This document shows, piece by piece, positions 1 to 12,300 of a stretch of 64,000 bases of DNA. The notes under the pieces were generated by a model. That model did no database searches. It saw nothing but the letters and a program-made list of their open reading frames with translations, and was not told the DNA's origin. The position numbers and the translations under genes were made by a program. Source of the DNA: Macrosoma leucophasiata (Eukaryota; Arthropoda; Insecta; Lepidoptera; Hedylidae); NCBI GenBank assembly GCA_036365455.1, contig JAWQUS010000025.1, positions 21,116,001 through 21,180,000 on the forward strand, in the 5' to 3' direction. The stretch's first letter is position 1, and each line of letters begins with the position of its first letter.

Positions 1-300
1 TGCAATTTGAGGCTTATGCCACTTTATCTGTTGTTTACAACAGTCTACTACCACATACTGACCTGGTCAGCTTATTAAGACTATGTCTTACACAATACCT
101 GCAATTTGAGACTTATGCCATATAATCTGTTGTTTACAACAGTCTACTACAACTTACTGACTTTGTCAGCTTATTAAGACTTTGTCTTTATACATCATCT
201 ACAATTTGAGGCTTTGCCTTTAAATCTGTTGTTTTACAACAGTTTGATTATAAATGTGACCATCATTGTATGGTAATTATTTAAGCGTTATTTATACGCT
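1..300 (+). repeat. ~100-bp tandem repeat, about 2.5 units, entering from the left edge
   Basis: Units start at 1, 100 and 200 with tgcaatttgaggcttatgcc, tgcaatttgagacttatgcc and tacaatttgaggctttgcc. Each holds the palindrome ctgttgtttacaacag; the first two also hold tgacctggtcagctta or a variant. The array probably extends left of the window. Confidence 0.85.
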
Positions 301-1539
301 CATCTACCAAATATACTCCAAGCTCTTCTGGAGAGTACAAATTCCTGGCTTGGTACTCACACTAAGGGGCGATGGTCTGGGGCTCCTTAACTTTCCCCTC
401 CAATATTATATTGTGTATTCAGTAATTTACTCTTTGGGGTTATATTTAATAAACTTATCGCATTTATAACTTTATTCTTACCTCTATTAAAGAACGTAAG
501 GTTTCTACCATTTAACAACTTGTAGGGTCCCTTTAGACATCACTTGGCCAATATTATATTCTTGTTGATTTAGATTTGACTTCGACAATATCCTTTATCT
601 GAAGAGTTCCCTTTTTGATAGAGTGGGTTCCGTTACACTATTCATTTTAGTATACATTTATAAGTAGCTATATCTTTTTAACCTAGCTAGGTTCAACTTC
701 AAAAGAAAAAGAAGCGGTGGTTCGGTGGTGGCTCTCTACTCATCAAATAAAATCAAATACAGCTTTTATTACCATCACATAAGGTGTCCTTGTGATCGGA
801 TGCTCATTTCCCTGATAGCACCTGGAAAGTGGACAGTGTGGACACCATCCACTACACAGCCTGAAGGCCTTCGCAGACGAGGTACTCTGCCCGGGGTACT
901 TTTACTATCCATCTCTTGTAAGCTGTATGGAATAAAGCATACAAAGGACTAATAGTACCCCGAAAATTATTTGATAATTTTTGTCCTCTAGGAAAAGTCC
1001 TTCGTCTGCACAGGCCTTAATAGTCGAAGGTGGACACATATTGGATGCTAACACACAAGAGGCAGGCGCTGGTCAAAGATGAGAACTGAATCGAATTTAG
1101 ACATTTTACTGTAGGTAGCACTTATTAATTTGTGATCTTTATCAAGTATCATTTGTTATTTGAATCTACCTCTTCGATTCAACAAGTTTTGTCAAAATAT
1201 AATCATAACATAACGTATCCTACATCAGTAGGTATTTACATTAAAATGTGTTTTAATTTACGTGAGTAGGTACCTATAAATTTGTGAATAAAAATATGTT
1301 TTTTGTATAACGAATCGTAAGCTACCTTTATTTACAAACGTTATTGTAACAAATTGTGTAATTGGACTTCATCACAGTAATTAAATGAAATGTATCTATA
1401 AGTACTTGTAACATTTGCATGGCTATATTAAGGTGGAATTTGGAGGAACTTATTATGTATTATTTTAACATCTTCATTATATACCCATATTCGCAAATAA
1501 ATAAATTGAATTGAAATTACTTGATATTACAAAGCTATT
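301..1539. other. No gene seen; AT-rich, with a small foldback
   Basis: aaggccttcgcagacgagg near 867 and ccttcgtctgcacaggcctt near 1000 are partly inverted, suggesting a small foldback element; otherwise nothing supported. Confidence 0.5.
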
Positions 1540-1880
1540 TTGGAACAAAGTTCCTTTTCGCGCGGTACACTGGCTAAGGGGGCTAAGCGAGCGTCACGAA
1601 AAATCCTCACGACACGACACTTTTGCTATAGTGCGTAGCGCTCGGAGAGAGGGCAGGCCGAGTACAGGATTCCACTTATTCATTCTCTCTCTCTCGACAG
1701 TGACAAGCCACGCGACGCGCACGTCTGCTGTGTATGCGTACATTGTTTTGTCGTGTTCGTGTGTATGTAGTTTTAATCATTTTGAAAATTTTTTAAAAAT
1801 AAACAATTGACTATGAAAGTGATTCATTACATGTTGAGGAGGAACTTCGTTCCGATCGGGTGTCCCACATGTGACACCTC
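1540..1880. mobile_element. Possible MITE with ends resembling ggaacnaagttcc
   Basis: ggaacaaagttccttttcgc near 1541 and gaggaacttcgttccgatcg near 1838 are partly inverted. The interior is a dinucleotide-rich, GC-richer block. Weak evidence. Confidence 0.35.
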
Positions 1881-2097
1881 AGACAGTTTTTTTTAATTCC
1901 TTCACTTTCCTCATACTTGGTTCTTTTGGTTCCTACTACATTGGTTTTACTGTACCTATTACCTACATTTTTATTATAATAAATGCAGTTAACTATGTAC
2001 CCTATCAAATCTATCTTTGCACAATACTTTGATATATTAAGTATATCAAAAAGAGTAGGTACAAGTATTCGAATGAATACATCAGATGCGGCATTTC

Positions 2098-5000
2098 TCA
2101 AGAGACCGGCGTCGTCGGAGTCACTCCAGCGAACTGCAGCAAGACGAGCTCATACGTCACTATTGTTCCAGTCACCTGTGAAGAATACATTCACCTATAG
2201 GTATATTATTGGTTTATCTGTGTCAGCAGTCTGGTGTTAGCTATGTTGATCCTGAGTTTCATTCGTGAGTTGGGGAGTAAGTGATAGAAGTTTCTACTGG
2301 TAAAATGCCAGTTACGTAGCTTGGGACCGATTTTAAAATTTTTTATGACTTTAATAAGGGTGTACTTTGAAGTTGTTCCCATTTCGACCAAGGTGGGATC
2401 TGATGATGGCATTATGTAGAAATCGAGAATAACCTTCTTTTAAAACACGGCTCTGTAATTTCCGGCACAGAGGCATAACGCCTCAGGCCTCAGGAGTAGT
2501 AATGCTTCTAAATTTTGACCTCGGTCTTTGTATGGGTGTCTATAGGCTGCAGTCATCACCTAACATCAATGTGAACTGCAAGCTTGTTTGGCACTTCCAT
2601 AACATAAAAAAGGGACATGTAAGGTTTTCGTTGTGTTTTTTAAATTTATGTATGTATTTGCATCTGGATATCATCATTACACGCCTCTGAACGTCCGTTG
2701 GAAGCCTAAGCACTCCTTGATCGTGAAGAGTAAGGAAATAATTCTGCAATATGTTGCTGGAATATACTGAACAATATTTGGATAGGCGTGAACATCTAAG
2801 TTACAAATAAGACACTCATCAACATTTACACTAAAAATCGAAAAACAAAAAAGACTTTTTAACAAAAAGCACTAATTTCAAACACGTGCATTGCGCTTTG
2901 TGCTTAAATTTGCTCACTGCTTTTTTTTTACTTTTTAGTGGTGGGTTTTTGAAGTAAGTATACTATGTTAAAATTATATACTGTAAGGAAACCACTTCTT
3001 TGTTTCATAAAAAAATATTTCCATACAAAAATCAAAGGCACTGAACACTCACAGCTAACAGTAAGTCCCGCTTGACGTTGAAGAATTGGAGGCCACTCAA
3101 AGCGATTGTCTCACCATGTATCTGGTCCAACAGTCTTTTTACCTGTAGCAAATTAATACATCATGATTAAAAATTACGGACCTTTTTACTGGTGGTAGTG
3201 CTCCAGTGACGCAGCTCGCGGGCGTAGGCACCACCGCATTACCTAAGATACTTGCCGCTAAATGGTATTGTTCAGCACTATCGTATGCCGGTCAGGTGAT
3301 AATGTACGGCCCTGTAATTTCCAGCACAGATGCATAACACCTTCGGCCTCAGGAGTGGTAACGCATCTGCATTTTGACCTTGGTCTTTGTAAGTGTCTAT
3401 AGGCTGCAGTCATCACTTAACATCAATGTGAACTGCACGATTGTTTGCCACTTCCATTCCATTAAAAAATATATTGGTTATTCGAATATACATACCTCGG
3501 CACAGTAAGCAGCAGTGGGTATATTATACAAAGTGAACGCAGGCTCCCTACTGGCGGTGTGAACTCGGGCAGCTATAAGTGAGAGTGCCGTGGACCGCGC
3601 CACGAGGAACACGAACGAGTATACGAAGTATATCGGATGTTCATATCCGTGGAGAAGTCTGTGGAAGGTACGATGGGACTCAAATAAGGATAATAATAAA
3701 TAATAAAAGAAATTCATTTCTCCACAATAAGGTCAACAATAATATACGTATACAATTCAATACAACATCAACTGTCGTATGTGATCCGAACCCGACGTTT
3801 CGGTCGCTTTTCAGCTCTCTGCCCGAGACCACGGAAGCTGAAAAGCGACCGAAACGTCGGGTTCGACTTAAAATAATCATTTTAGTTTAATATACGCGAG
3901 ATAAATCCGAAAACTAGTTTTATATATTTTGTTGTTGGGGTCTGCGCCTCGTATTACGTGAAATAACAGTCAAGTAACTGCGTCTTTCCAGTCGGGCGCG
4001 GTAATTCGATGGGGTCCAGCACTAAAGTTTAAGTAGGACTGGTTTTACCGGTCGTAGAGCTCTAGTGACGGAGAGCGTAGGCCAAATGGTAGTGTTCAGC
4101 ACTATCATGTTCCGGTTAAATGGTTATGTATGGCCCCGTTACAACTCACAGAGACATAAAAACTTAGATCTTAGGGGTGGCAAAGAATCTGCATTTTGAC
4201 CTCTGGTTTTTGTGTACACTTCTATAGGCTACAGTCAGTAGTATAGTAATGTGAGCGGCATACATGTTTGCCACCTTCCTTACATTAGAAAAATAAAAAA
4301 AGATGCATCTTTTCAATCGCTCCAGTGATCCTGGTGGTAGAGCTCCAGTGACGGCGCTCGCGGGCGTAGGCACCACCGCATTACCTGATTTACTTGCCGC
4401 TAAATGGTAGTGTTCAGCACTATCGTGTTCCGGTCAGGTGGTAATGTACGGCCCTGTAATTTCCGGCACAGAGGCATAACACCTTAGGCCTCAGGAGTGG
4501 TAACGCATTTGCATTTTGACCTTGGTCTTTGTGTGGGTATCTATAGGCTGCAGTCATCACTTAACATCAATGTGAACTGCATGCTTGTTTGCCACATCAA
4601 TTACATAAAAAAAAAAAAATCGGGTGCGGTAATTTGATGAGGTATAGCTGTAAAGTTCTAGTAGGTAGGTACTGTGTCGGGGGCAGTGGAGCTCCTCCTC
4701 GCGTAAAATAACATTAATACCTGCAACTGCGACTGTCCAGACAACTAAACTTGAAGAAAAAAAAAACATGCTCTTTTAATTTAAATTAAACGATCATTTA
4801 CTAGAATTTCACTGTCCCAATTTATTCCAACCCAAGAGCTTAAAAGATAGAAAAAAAAAATTGTACCTGTCGTCTGTTCCATCATTACGACATGACGGTG
4901 AAGCTCTCACACCATCGCTGTAGAATGAAATAAATAAAACAATGATTATATATGTTAATCAGGCGCTTCTGATGCTAACGAACTTATCTTGATGGAAATT

Positions 5001-6340
5001 GAAATGTGCACATCACAACAAATTCTTAAAATACTTAAAATGAAGACTGTTTTTATTTAAAAAGCATGTGTTAATGCGAAATAATAAAAAAAAACAACAG
5101 TTATGAAGACTGTTGGTTTCTTTAATGTAGGTTATTTCTAATCAACAAATACCACTATTGCCAAGTTGAGGTGCCGATCTCAATCTTCGGGTTATGAGGT
5201 ACCTAAGTTCTGAGAAGCATTTCTATTCGCTGCTATACCTACCCCATACCTTCAAACTTAAATATATCATTGTGGTCGATCATACCGATCATTATAAAAA
5301 AACCAGCCAATCGAGTGTCAGGCCACGCATAATGTAGGAACGAAACTTAATATTATATACCTATTAATGTAGATTAGTATTTCAGAAGAATATCTAAGTC
5401 CCCCTTTTTTCAAACTGTTAACAAACATTATAGAGAAGAGATAAAAATACATTCTTTGTCATTCACTGGCAGAGTTCAAAAGTCCAATATATTCTGAGCA
5501 AAAACCCACCACTAAAAAAACTAATTTTTCACTAAGATTGACTTACGCGAGAGTATGAAACAACTGCAGACAAATGAAGAACAGGTTGTTTGCGAAGGAG
5601 ATGAAGATGATGCCACCGATCACTTCGTCCACCCGCCGCACCAAGTTCGCTGAACGATTGTAATCTTCGCGTATCGATCTCCAGAACGATACAGGTACAT
5701 ACTGAAAATGTATGAAAGGCTAATGCCTGTCGGGCCACGCCCAATACAGAATTTCGTTTTCGAAGTACATTTTATAAGTTTTTATGCTTATTTCTCGTTT
5801 AGTTGTAGAGTTTACTAATCTGTGAAAATTATTCTTTGTAATTCGTTATTTAATTTATCATCACGAATTTCAATCGAGACTATCCAACTACCACAGCTTA
5901 TCTTGAAGAGAGGGGGAATATTGAGTCTAACAAAATTTCACACTTTATAATTTTACGTCACAAACAGTTTCCTTGATCAAGAAATCGTTGTCCTAGCTCA
6001 CAATATTTTTAAGGGGTATCCATACATATCTCAGACTATGGGGCGTACAAAAAAAAACATCTTATTTACTGGTGGTAGAGTTCCAGTGACGGAGCTCGCG
6101 GGCGTAGGCACCACCGCATTACCTAATATACTTGCCGCTAAATGGTAGTGTTCAGCACTATCGTGTTCCGGTTAGGTGGTAATGTACGGCCCTGTAATTT
6201 CAGGCACAGAGGCATATCACCTAATGCCTCAGAAGTGGCACCGCATCTGCATTTTGACCTCTGGTCATTGTGTGGGTGTCTATAGGCTGCAGTCATCACT
6301 TAACATCAATGTGAACTGCATGCTTGTTTGCCACTTCCAT

Positions 6341-6371
<31 letters not shown>

Positions 6372-9300
6372 GCTTGTGACTTCAGATATCACCCTGTCGT
6401 GCTATTTGGCCGCCCCATCTGAACTTCAATCATAGATATACTGTAATTTCAAAACTCACCTTTCCTTTCACGGCAACTATCCGGTGGTTCACTTGTTGAA
6501 GCCTTGAAGTTAAATAAAAACTCAAGCAGATAACGAATAGGTCTGCGAAACTCCAATTGAAAGTACATTGAACGTTGATCATCTGAGAAGAATTATCATG
6601 TAACTATTTAACGACGAGTTATTTTTTTATTTAAGTTAATTAACATGCATAGAAGCGCGCATGGCCCCGCGGCTGGTGTAGATCGTAAGCGATCAACTCG
6701 GTTAAGCACTACGGGCGCGGTCGGGAAGTGTGATGGGTGACCGCTAGTGGCAAATTAAATGCGCGTTTCCGTGCTTCGGAGGGCACGTTAAGTCGTCGGT
6801 CCCGGTTGCTATCGATAGATAGCAGTCGTTAAACCTTGTCGGAGGCCTTATGGGCGTTTTGAAAAACATCCGACAACGGGTTGGCCACTAACCCACCCAC
6901 CTCCACCAATCCGCATTGGGGCAGCGTGGTGTACTCGTGCCCAGCAGTGGGACGTATAATGGGTTGCCATTATTATTATTATTAACATGCAATTATATTT
7001 TCTATATAAATAATTAAAAACCAATGCCACTTTTCGTTGTAATTTTATAACTCAAGAACGGTCTCACCTATCCAAACCAAATGTTTAGACTTTGTTCGGA
7101 CCGTTTAGTAGATCGTTTAAGTGAAGTTTGTACAAAATCGGTAGAGCGGTTCTTCATTAAATGAGTTACATTTTTTACAACAAAAGAATTCAATAAATGG
7201 CGGATTATTTTGTAAATAAGGCAACATTGCACCCGAGCAAAGCCGAGGCGAGCCGCTAGTAATTTATGAAATTTTAAGCACCAAAAGGGCAAATTCTGGT
7301 CTATTTTACATATTATTATATCCATGTCCATTCGACATGAAAAAGTGTCGACCCCATCGGAATCTAATGAAGAAGAGTTCTTCCACTATTGCAGTCAGTC
7401 AACCGAAAGATAGCGGTCAAACCATTCCAACCGAACGAACGGTACTAAATTTAGAGCAACTCGGCCCACCGGTCGCGGCGGACCGAAGGGAAGTAGCCAT
7501 AGCGTGTATTACCGATGCAAAACAGTCACAGGAAATGCGTGCGATACACACGCACACTACAAAAATCGTCTATTACTACAAAACTCACACCTTGACTTTA
7601 ACAAAATACAGAAACAATTTCACGCACACATTTAAATATCTGGGCGACAGGCGTAGGACCATTTGGTCTTGTACTTTGAAAGAGGGGAAGGCCTGCATAT
7701 GGCTACTCCCCTCCGGTGTTGCTCTATGGGTACTAAATACAATAACACTGGATGGGCATGGTGCCGCGAGAAAACTACCGCCGCTGAGTTCGCTAATCCG
7801 CCGGCCAATCGTCGCTATTATGGCACATTCCCGAAAGACCTTAAATATGCGTCACATCACACATGTTTAAGGTCTTTGGGGCAAGCTTTGTCCAGCAGTG
7901 GACGTGTTTCGGGTGGAGTGATGATGATGATGTCCAATAGAAAAACCATTTTTGGTAGAAAGTATAAATTCATGTAAACGTACCCAGCGGTGGGACGTAT
8001 AATGGGTTGCCATTATTATAAATTTATGTAAAAAAATCATTCATATTTCAAAAACTTTCTCCTAAATTTGGTGGAATATTACCCGAAGTTTTCATTGTGT
8101 ATGATTTCTTTAATCCTACTTTTTACTAATATTATAAATGCGAGAGTTTGTGAGTAAGGATGGAGGGGTTGATGTTTCACGAAAAAACTACTGGACGGAT
8201 TGGATGCAACTTTACAGTAATGTAGGTTACGTACAATTTGGAATAACATATGGGCTACAATTTGCAATGATTTAAAGTACACGCGGACGTAGGCGCGGGA
8301 AAAAACTCGTTATAAAATATTAGAAACTGATATTATTAGAGAAATAAAAATAACCATCTAACTTACTTGTGCCATGAACCCGAAGCAATGATTGTACGGT
8401 ACAGCTGAGAACACGTATGAAAAACTGTTCATCATGAAAGTTTTATATACATCCTCATCTGGGTGACAATCAATCACAAACGCCCATCCCGCCAAATCCG
8501 AAAGCACGTGCTCCACTGGAATAAGTTTAGGACCAATATTGTATAAGCATTTTCAAGTCACTTACAACGTTTCTAAAACTCAGATTCCTACTCATATTTT
8601 AGCGTTCCCCTTCGTGACTTCTGATCATAGCCGTTCAACGATCGATGATCGGAGTAAAAAGACTGAGATAATAATTACCCGAATATATACCTACATCAAT
8701 GATAAGTATGAACATGAATAAGAAAGACGAGTTATCGCGAAACCCAACAATAATAGAGCCTCACAAAGATCTAATAATTTAAAAAGGGGCCAAAAGACTA
8801 GTTGACCTGAAATAATTAAAATCCTGTTAATTTTTATTTCTGGTACCTATTTGATGTTAGAATTCAGGCCATGTGGCTTCTTTTTAATACAAATCAGGGA
8901 TCAATGTAATAATTCAGTTTAAAAAATACATTTTTTATCAAGATTTGTAAAAAGTCGTACAAAAAATGTTGTTAGGATTGACATAGAGAGGCTGCCTGCA
9001 AGAGTTCCCTTTATAATTTTTTTCTCATTGCAAAATTATTTTGTCTTGGTATGACAAAAAAATTGATATAATCACACGTGTATATAAATACTTACATAAT
9101 GCCAAAATAAGTACCAGTGCACACGATAGATTGCATTTCTTTATCAGTGTCGTATCTACACTAGGATCAGCGGCTTCAGTCCTAGATATATGCTTGCACA
9201 ACTTAGGCCATTTTAACGCTAATCGATAGAAAAGTACAGTAGTCGTGAATGTTGAACTGTAGAATACAATCGAAGCTGAAATCAATAATACAGTTTAAAG

Positions 9301-12300
9301 ATGAATATAACTAGACGCCTATATTTCATGAAGAGGTAGGAACGGGTAAATAGCCGGTCAATTAAATTTTAGTGCACTTTAAAAGGTAGTGTTAGGATCT
9401 ATAATAGTTGATTTCGTATCACAAACATACATAATATTAATTTAAAATCGTCAACATTAAAACAATCCCTTACTAGGTACAAAAAACCTGTGTGAGCCGT
9501 TGTTCAGATTCAGGCACAACACATGTCATACACTAATATTTGTAGATCATACAAATTTAATATTTGTCTCGATTCGGGGATCCTTTGTCCCGAATGGTCG
9601 GTCTTCGATTCAAACGGTCACCAGACATCGCTGTTCCAACAGGCTCGTCAAAAGCACATCCTACTTATATTATGTATGCGGAAAATTCTGAATATAGATG
9701 AATATATGGATGTTTGTTAGGGGGAATCCCCCTAGCGCCGGACAGCACATAGTACCGGACAAAACCTCTACAAGCAGGATTTAGCGTTCTTGATCGATAT
9801 TTCACACGAGTACGTATTGGCTTTGACGGGCCTAACTCCCCGACGGCACGGGCAGCCTCAATCTCGCACGATGCGGCATACAGATCATACATTACATATT
9901 GCGTGCACGAGACTGCTGCATCGAGTAATATTTCGCAGGTCGCAAATCACTAATTCGTGTGAATACATTGTGTGTGTTTGGCTTCCATTTATTAATTGGT
10001 GAGTATACTTAAGTGAATATTACTTTTATACTTAATATTATAACAAATTTTATTATTATCGAAATTTTGTTACGGTACTTTTGATCCCTCGAAATTAAAC
10101 CTGTCCGGTGCTAGGTGCCAAATTTCAATGATACCAAAAAACTATGTTCATTTAATAGTTCCTTTTAGTGCTTAATTAGTTATTAATTTGTGTTTATGTC
10201 GATTTAGTTCGATGCTTAATACTACTAAGTGGCTCTAAATAAGAAGCAACTTAATAAAAAAATATTAATTTATATTTTTTTTCTTCAAACCCCTTAAATG
10301 TCCGGTACTCGGGGGACTCCTCCTACTCTTTCACGAAAAAACTACGTGCGTATTTGAATGAATATTTACAGTAATATAGGTTAGCTAGCATTGGAATAAC
10401 ATTTAAGCTACAATTTATAATTATTAAAAGTAAGCGGACAAAGTCGTGGGCAAGAACTAGTCTAACAACTAAAACATGTTATGTATCCCCAGATAAACGT
10501 TTTTGGAAATACAAAGTTTTATGGTGGTCTTATTGAAATGTTCCTCATATTTCACCTTTGGCGTACAAGACTGTTTAGAATTTAGAATATTTTTTTTTAT
10601 GTAATGGAAGTGGCAAACAGGCGTGCAGCTCACATTGATGTTATGTGATGACTGCAGCCTATAGACAATTAACACAAAGACCAAGGTCAAAATTCAGATG
10701 CGTTACCACTCCTGAGGCCTAAGGTGTTATGCCTCTGTGCCGGAAATTACAGGGCCGTATATTACCACCTGACCGGAACACGATAGTGCTGAACACTACC
10801 ATTTAGCGACAAGTATATTAGGTAATGCGGTGGTGCCTACGCCCGCGAGCGCCGTCACTGGAGCTCTACCACCAGTAAAAACTACTATACTACTACTTCG
10901 AATTTCTGAAAATTGGTTAAGCAATGTTTAATACCGAACAATGATAGTCAAACCATTCCAATAAGGCGGTAGTATAAATATCAACGTGGGATGGGCAGTA
11001 GTGTACCGCGATAGAACTAACGCCACTGCAATCGCCAATCCACCTGCCAAGCGTGGCGATTATGGCATATTTGCCCTAATAACACACCAACATTGTTGTA
11101 AGCTTCTTTGGGCAAGGTTTTGTGCAGCAGTGGACAACTTTTGGCTGAAGTGATGATTAATGTTTCGTACGTTAAATAAATACTGAATTCCAAATTCAAA
11201 CACCAAAAATACGAATCGAATTGGCTGATTGATGATCGACCACAAGGGTGTCATAACACACTCGATCAATTAAATTTTGTTATGACATTTTAACACACAA
11301 AACAAAATGAAACAAAAAATCGAAAGGTACCTATCCCAACGTTTCACAATAATTTTGTTTTTATTGAAGTGTAATTTTCTTTAGCGGCACCTTGCACTTT
11401 TTGAGATGGGTAAAAAATGTTCAACTCGGGTCAGGATACGTGACCCTGATTGAAAATGCGTAAGACGGACACGTGACCAGAATTGCATCCGCCTACTTTT
11501 GGAGGACCCAATGACAGCTATCATGGCGGTGTTGGTGGTGGTGGTGTTGGTGGTGCTGGTAGTGTAGTGGTGTAGGTGGAAAACATACAGATTGGCGTAA
11601 CCGCGCTTTTTATACCATTTGGCTACATTTTACTGGTGATAGAGTCCCAGTGTAGGAGTTCGAGGATGTGGGCACCGCTTTCCCTAATCTATCTGTCGCT
11701 AAATGGTAGTGTTCAGCTCTGTCGTGTTCCGGTTAGATGGTAATGTATGGCCCCGTACTAACTATCACAAAGATATTACAACTTAGGTCTCAGGGGCGGC
11801 AAGGCATCTGCATTTAGACTTGTTTCTTGTGTAGATGTCTATAAGCAGCAGTCATCACTTAACATCAATGTGAGCTGCATGCTTGTTTGCCACTTTCCTA
11901 ACATAAAAAAATGCTTCACTTTTGTATTTATACCCATTTTATTAATCGTAATAAAATCTTTTGATATCGAAAGTATTTTAATGCTTCATGCTCAGCAAAA
12001 ATACACGTACACGGCACAAACGTTTGCCCGTATAATTCAAACTTAAACAGTACTGTAGGATGTTTTTATTTTGATGACATAACAAATGCGTGAAGATTCC
12101 GAAATGAGTTGTTGAAAAGTCCACAATAGACGGCACAAAGATATTTGATATTTTTGTTGTATAACAATTACTTGTAAAAATTGGTAACAATTTTTATTCT
12201 TTAGATTAATGAAAATTTCCTGATAGTGATCTTGCTAAATAAACAGAGGTCGTTTGAAGTTGCCAAGGGCATAACAAAAATAATATCAGATATGAGACAA

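Noticed and set aside
1811..2101. 96-codon minus-strand ORF starting MRNAASDVF
   Set aside because: It starts just past the stop of the gustatory receptor and is its 3' UTR; no similarity of its own.
3787..3865. Hammerhead ribozyme (because of ccgaaacgtcggg)
   Set aside because: The required CTGATGA core is absent; only a hairpin remains.
6660..6750. Functional 5S rRNA gene
   Set aside because: Only part of 5S is recognisable, with indels, and it is fused to a SINE body seen in several copies.
7337..7870. 177-codon ORF
   Set aside because: It runs across a hAT MITE nested in a SINE, so it is not a gene.
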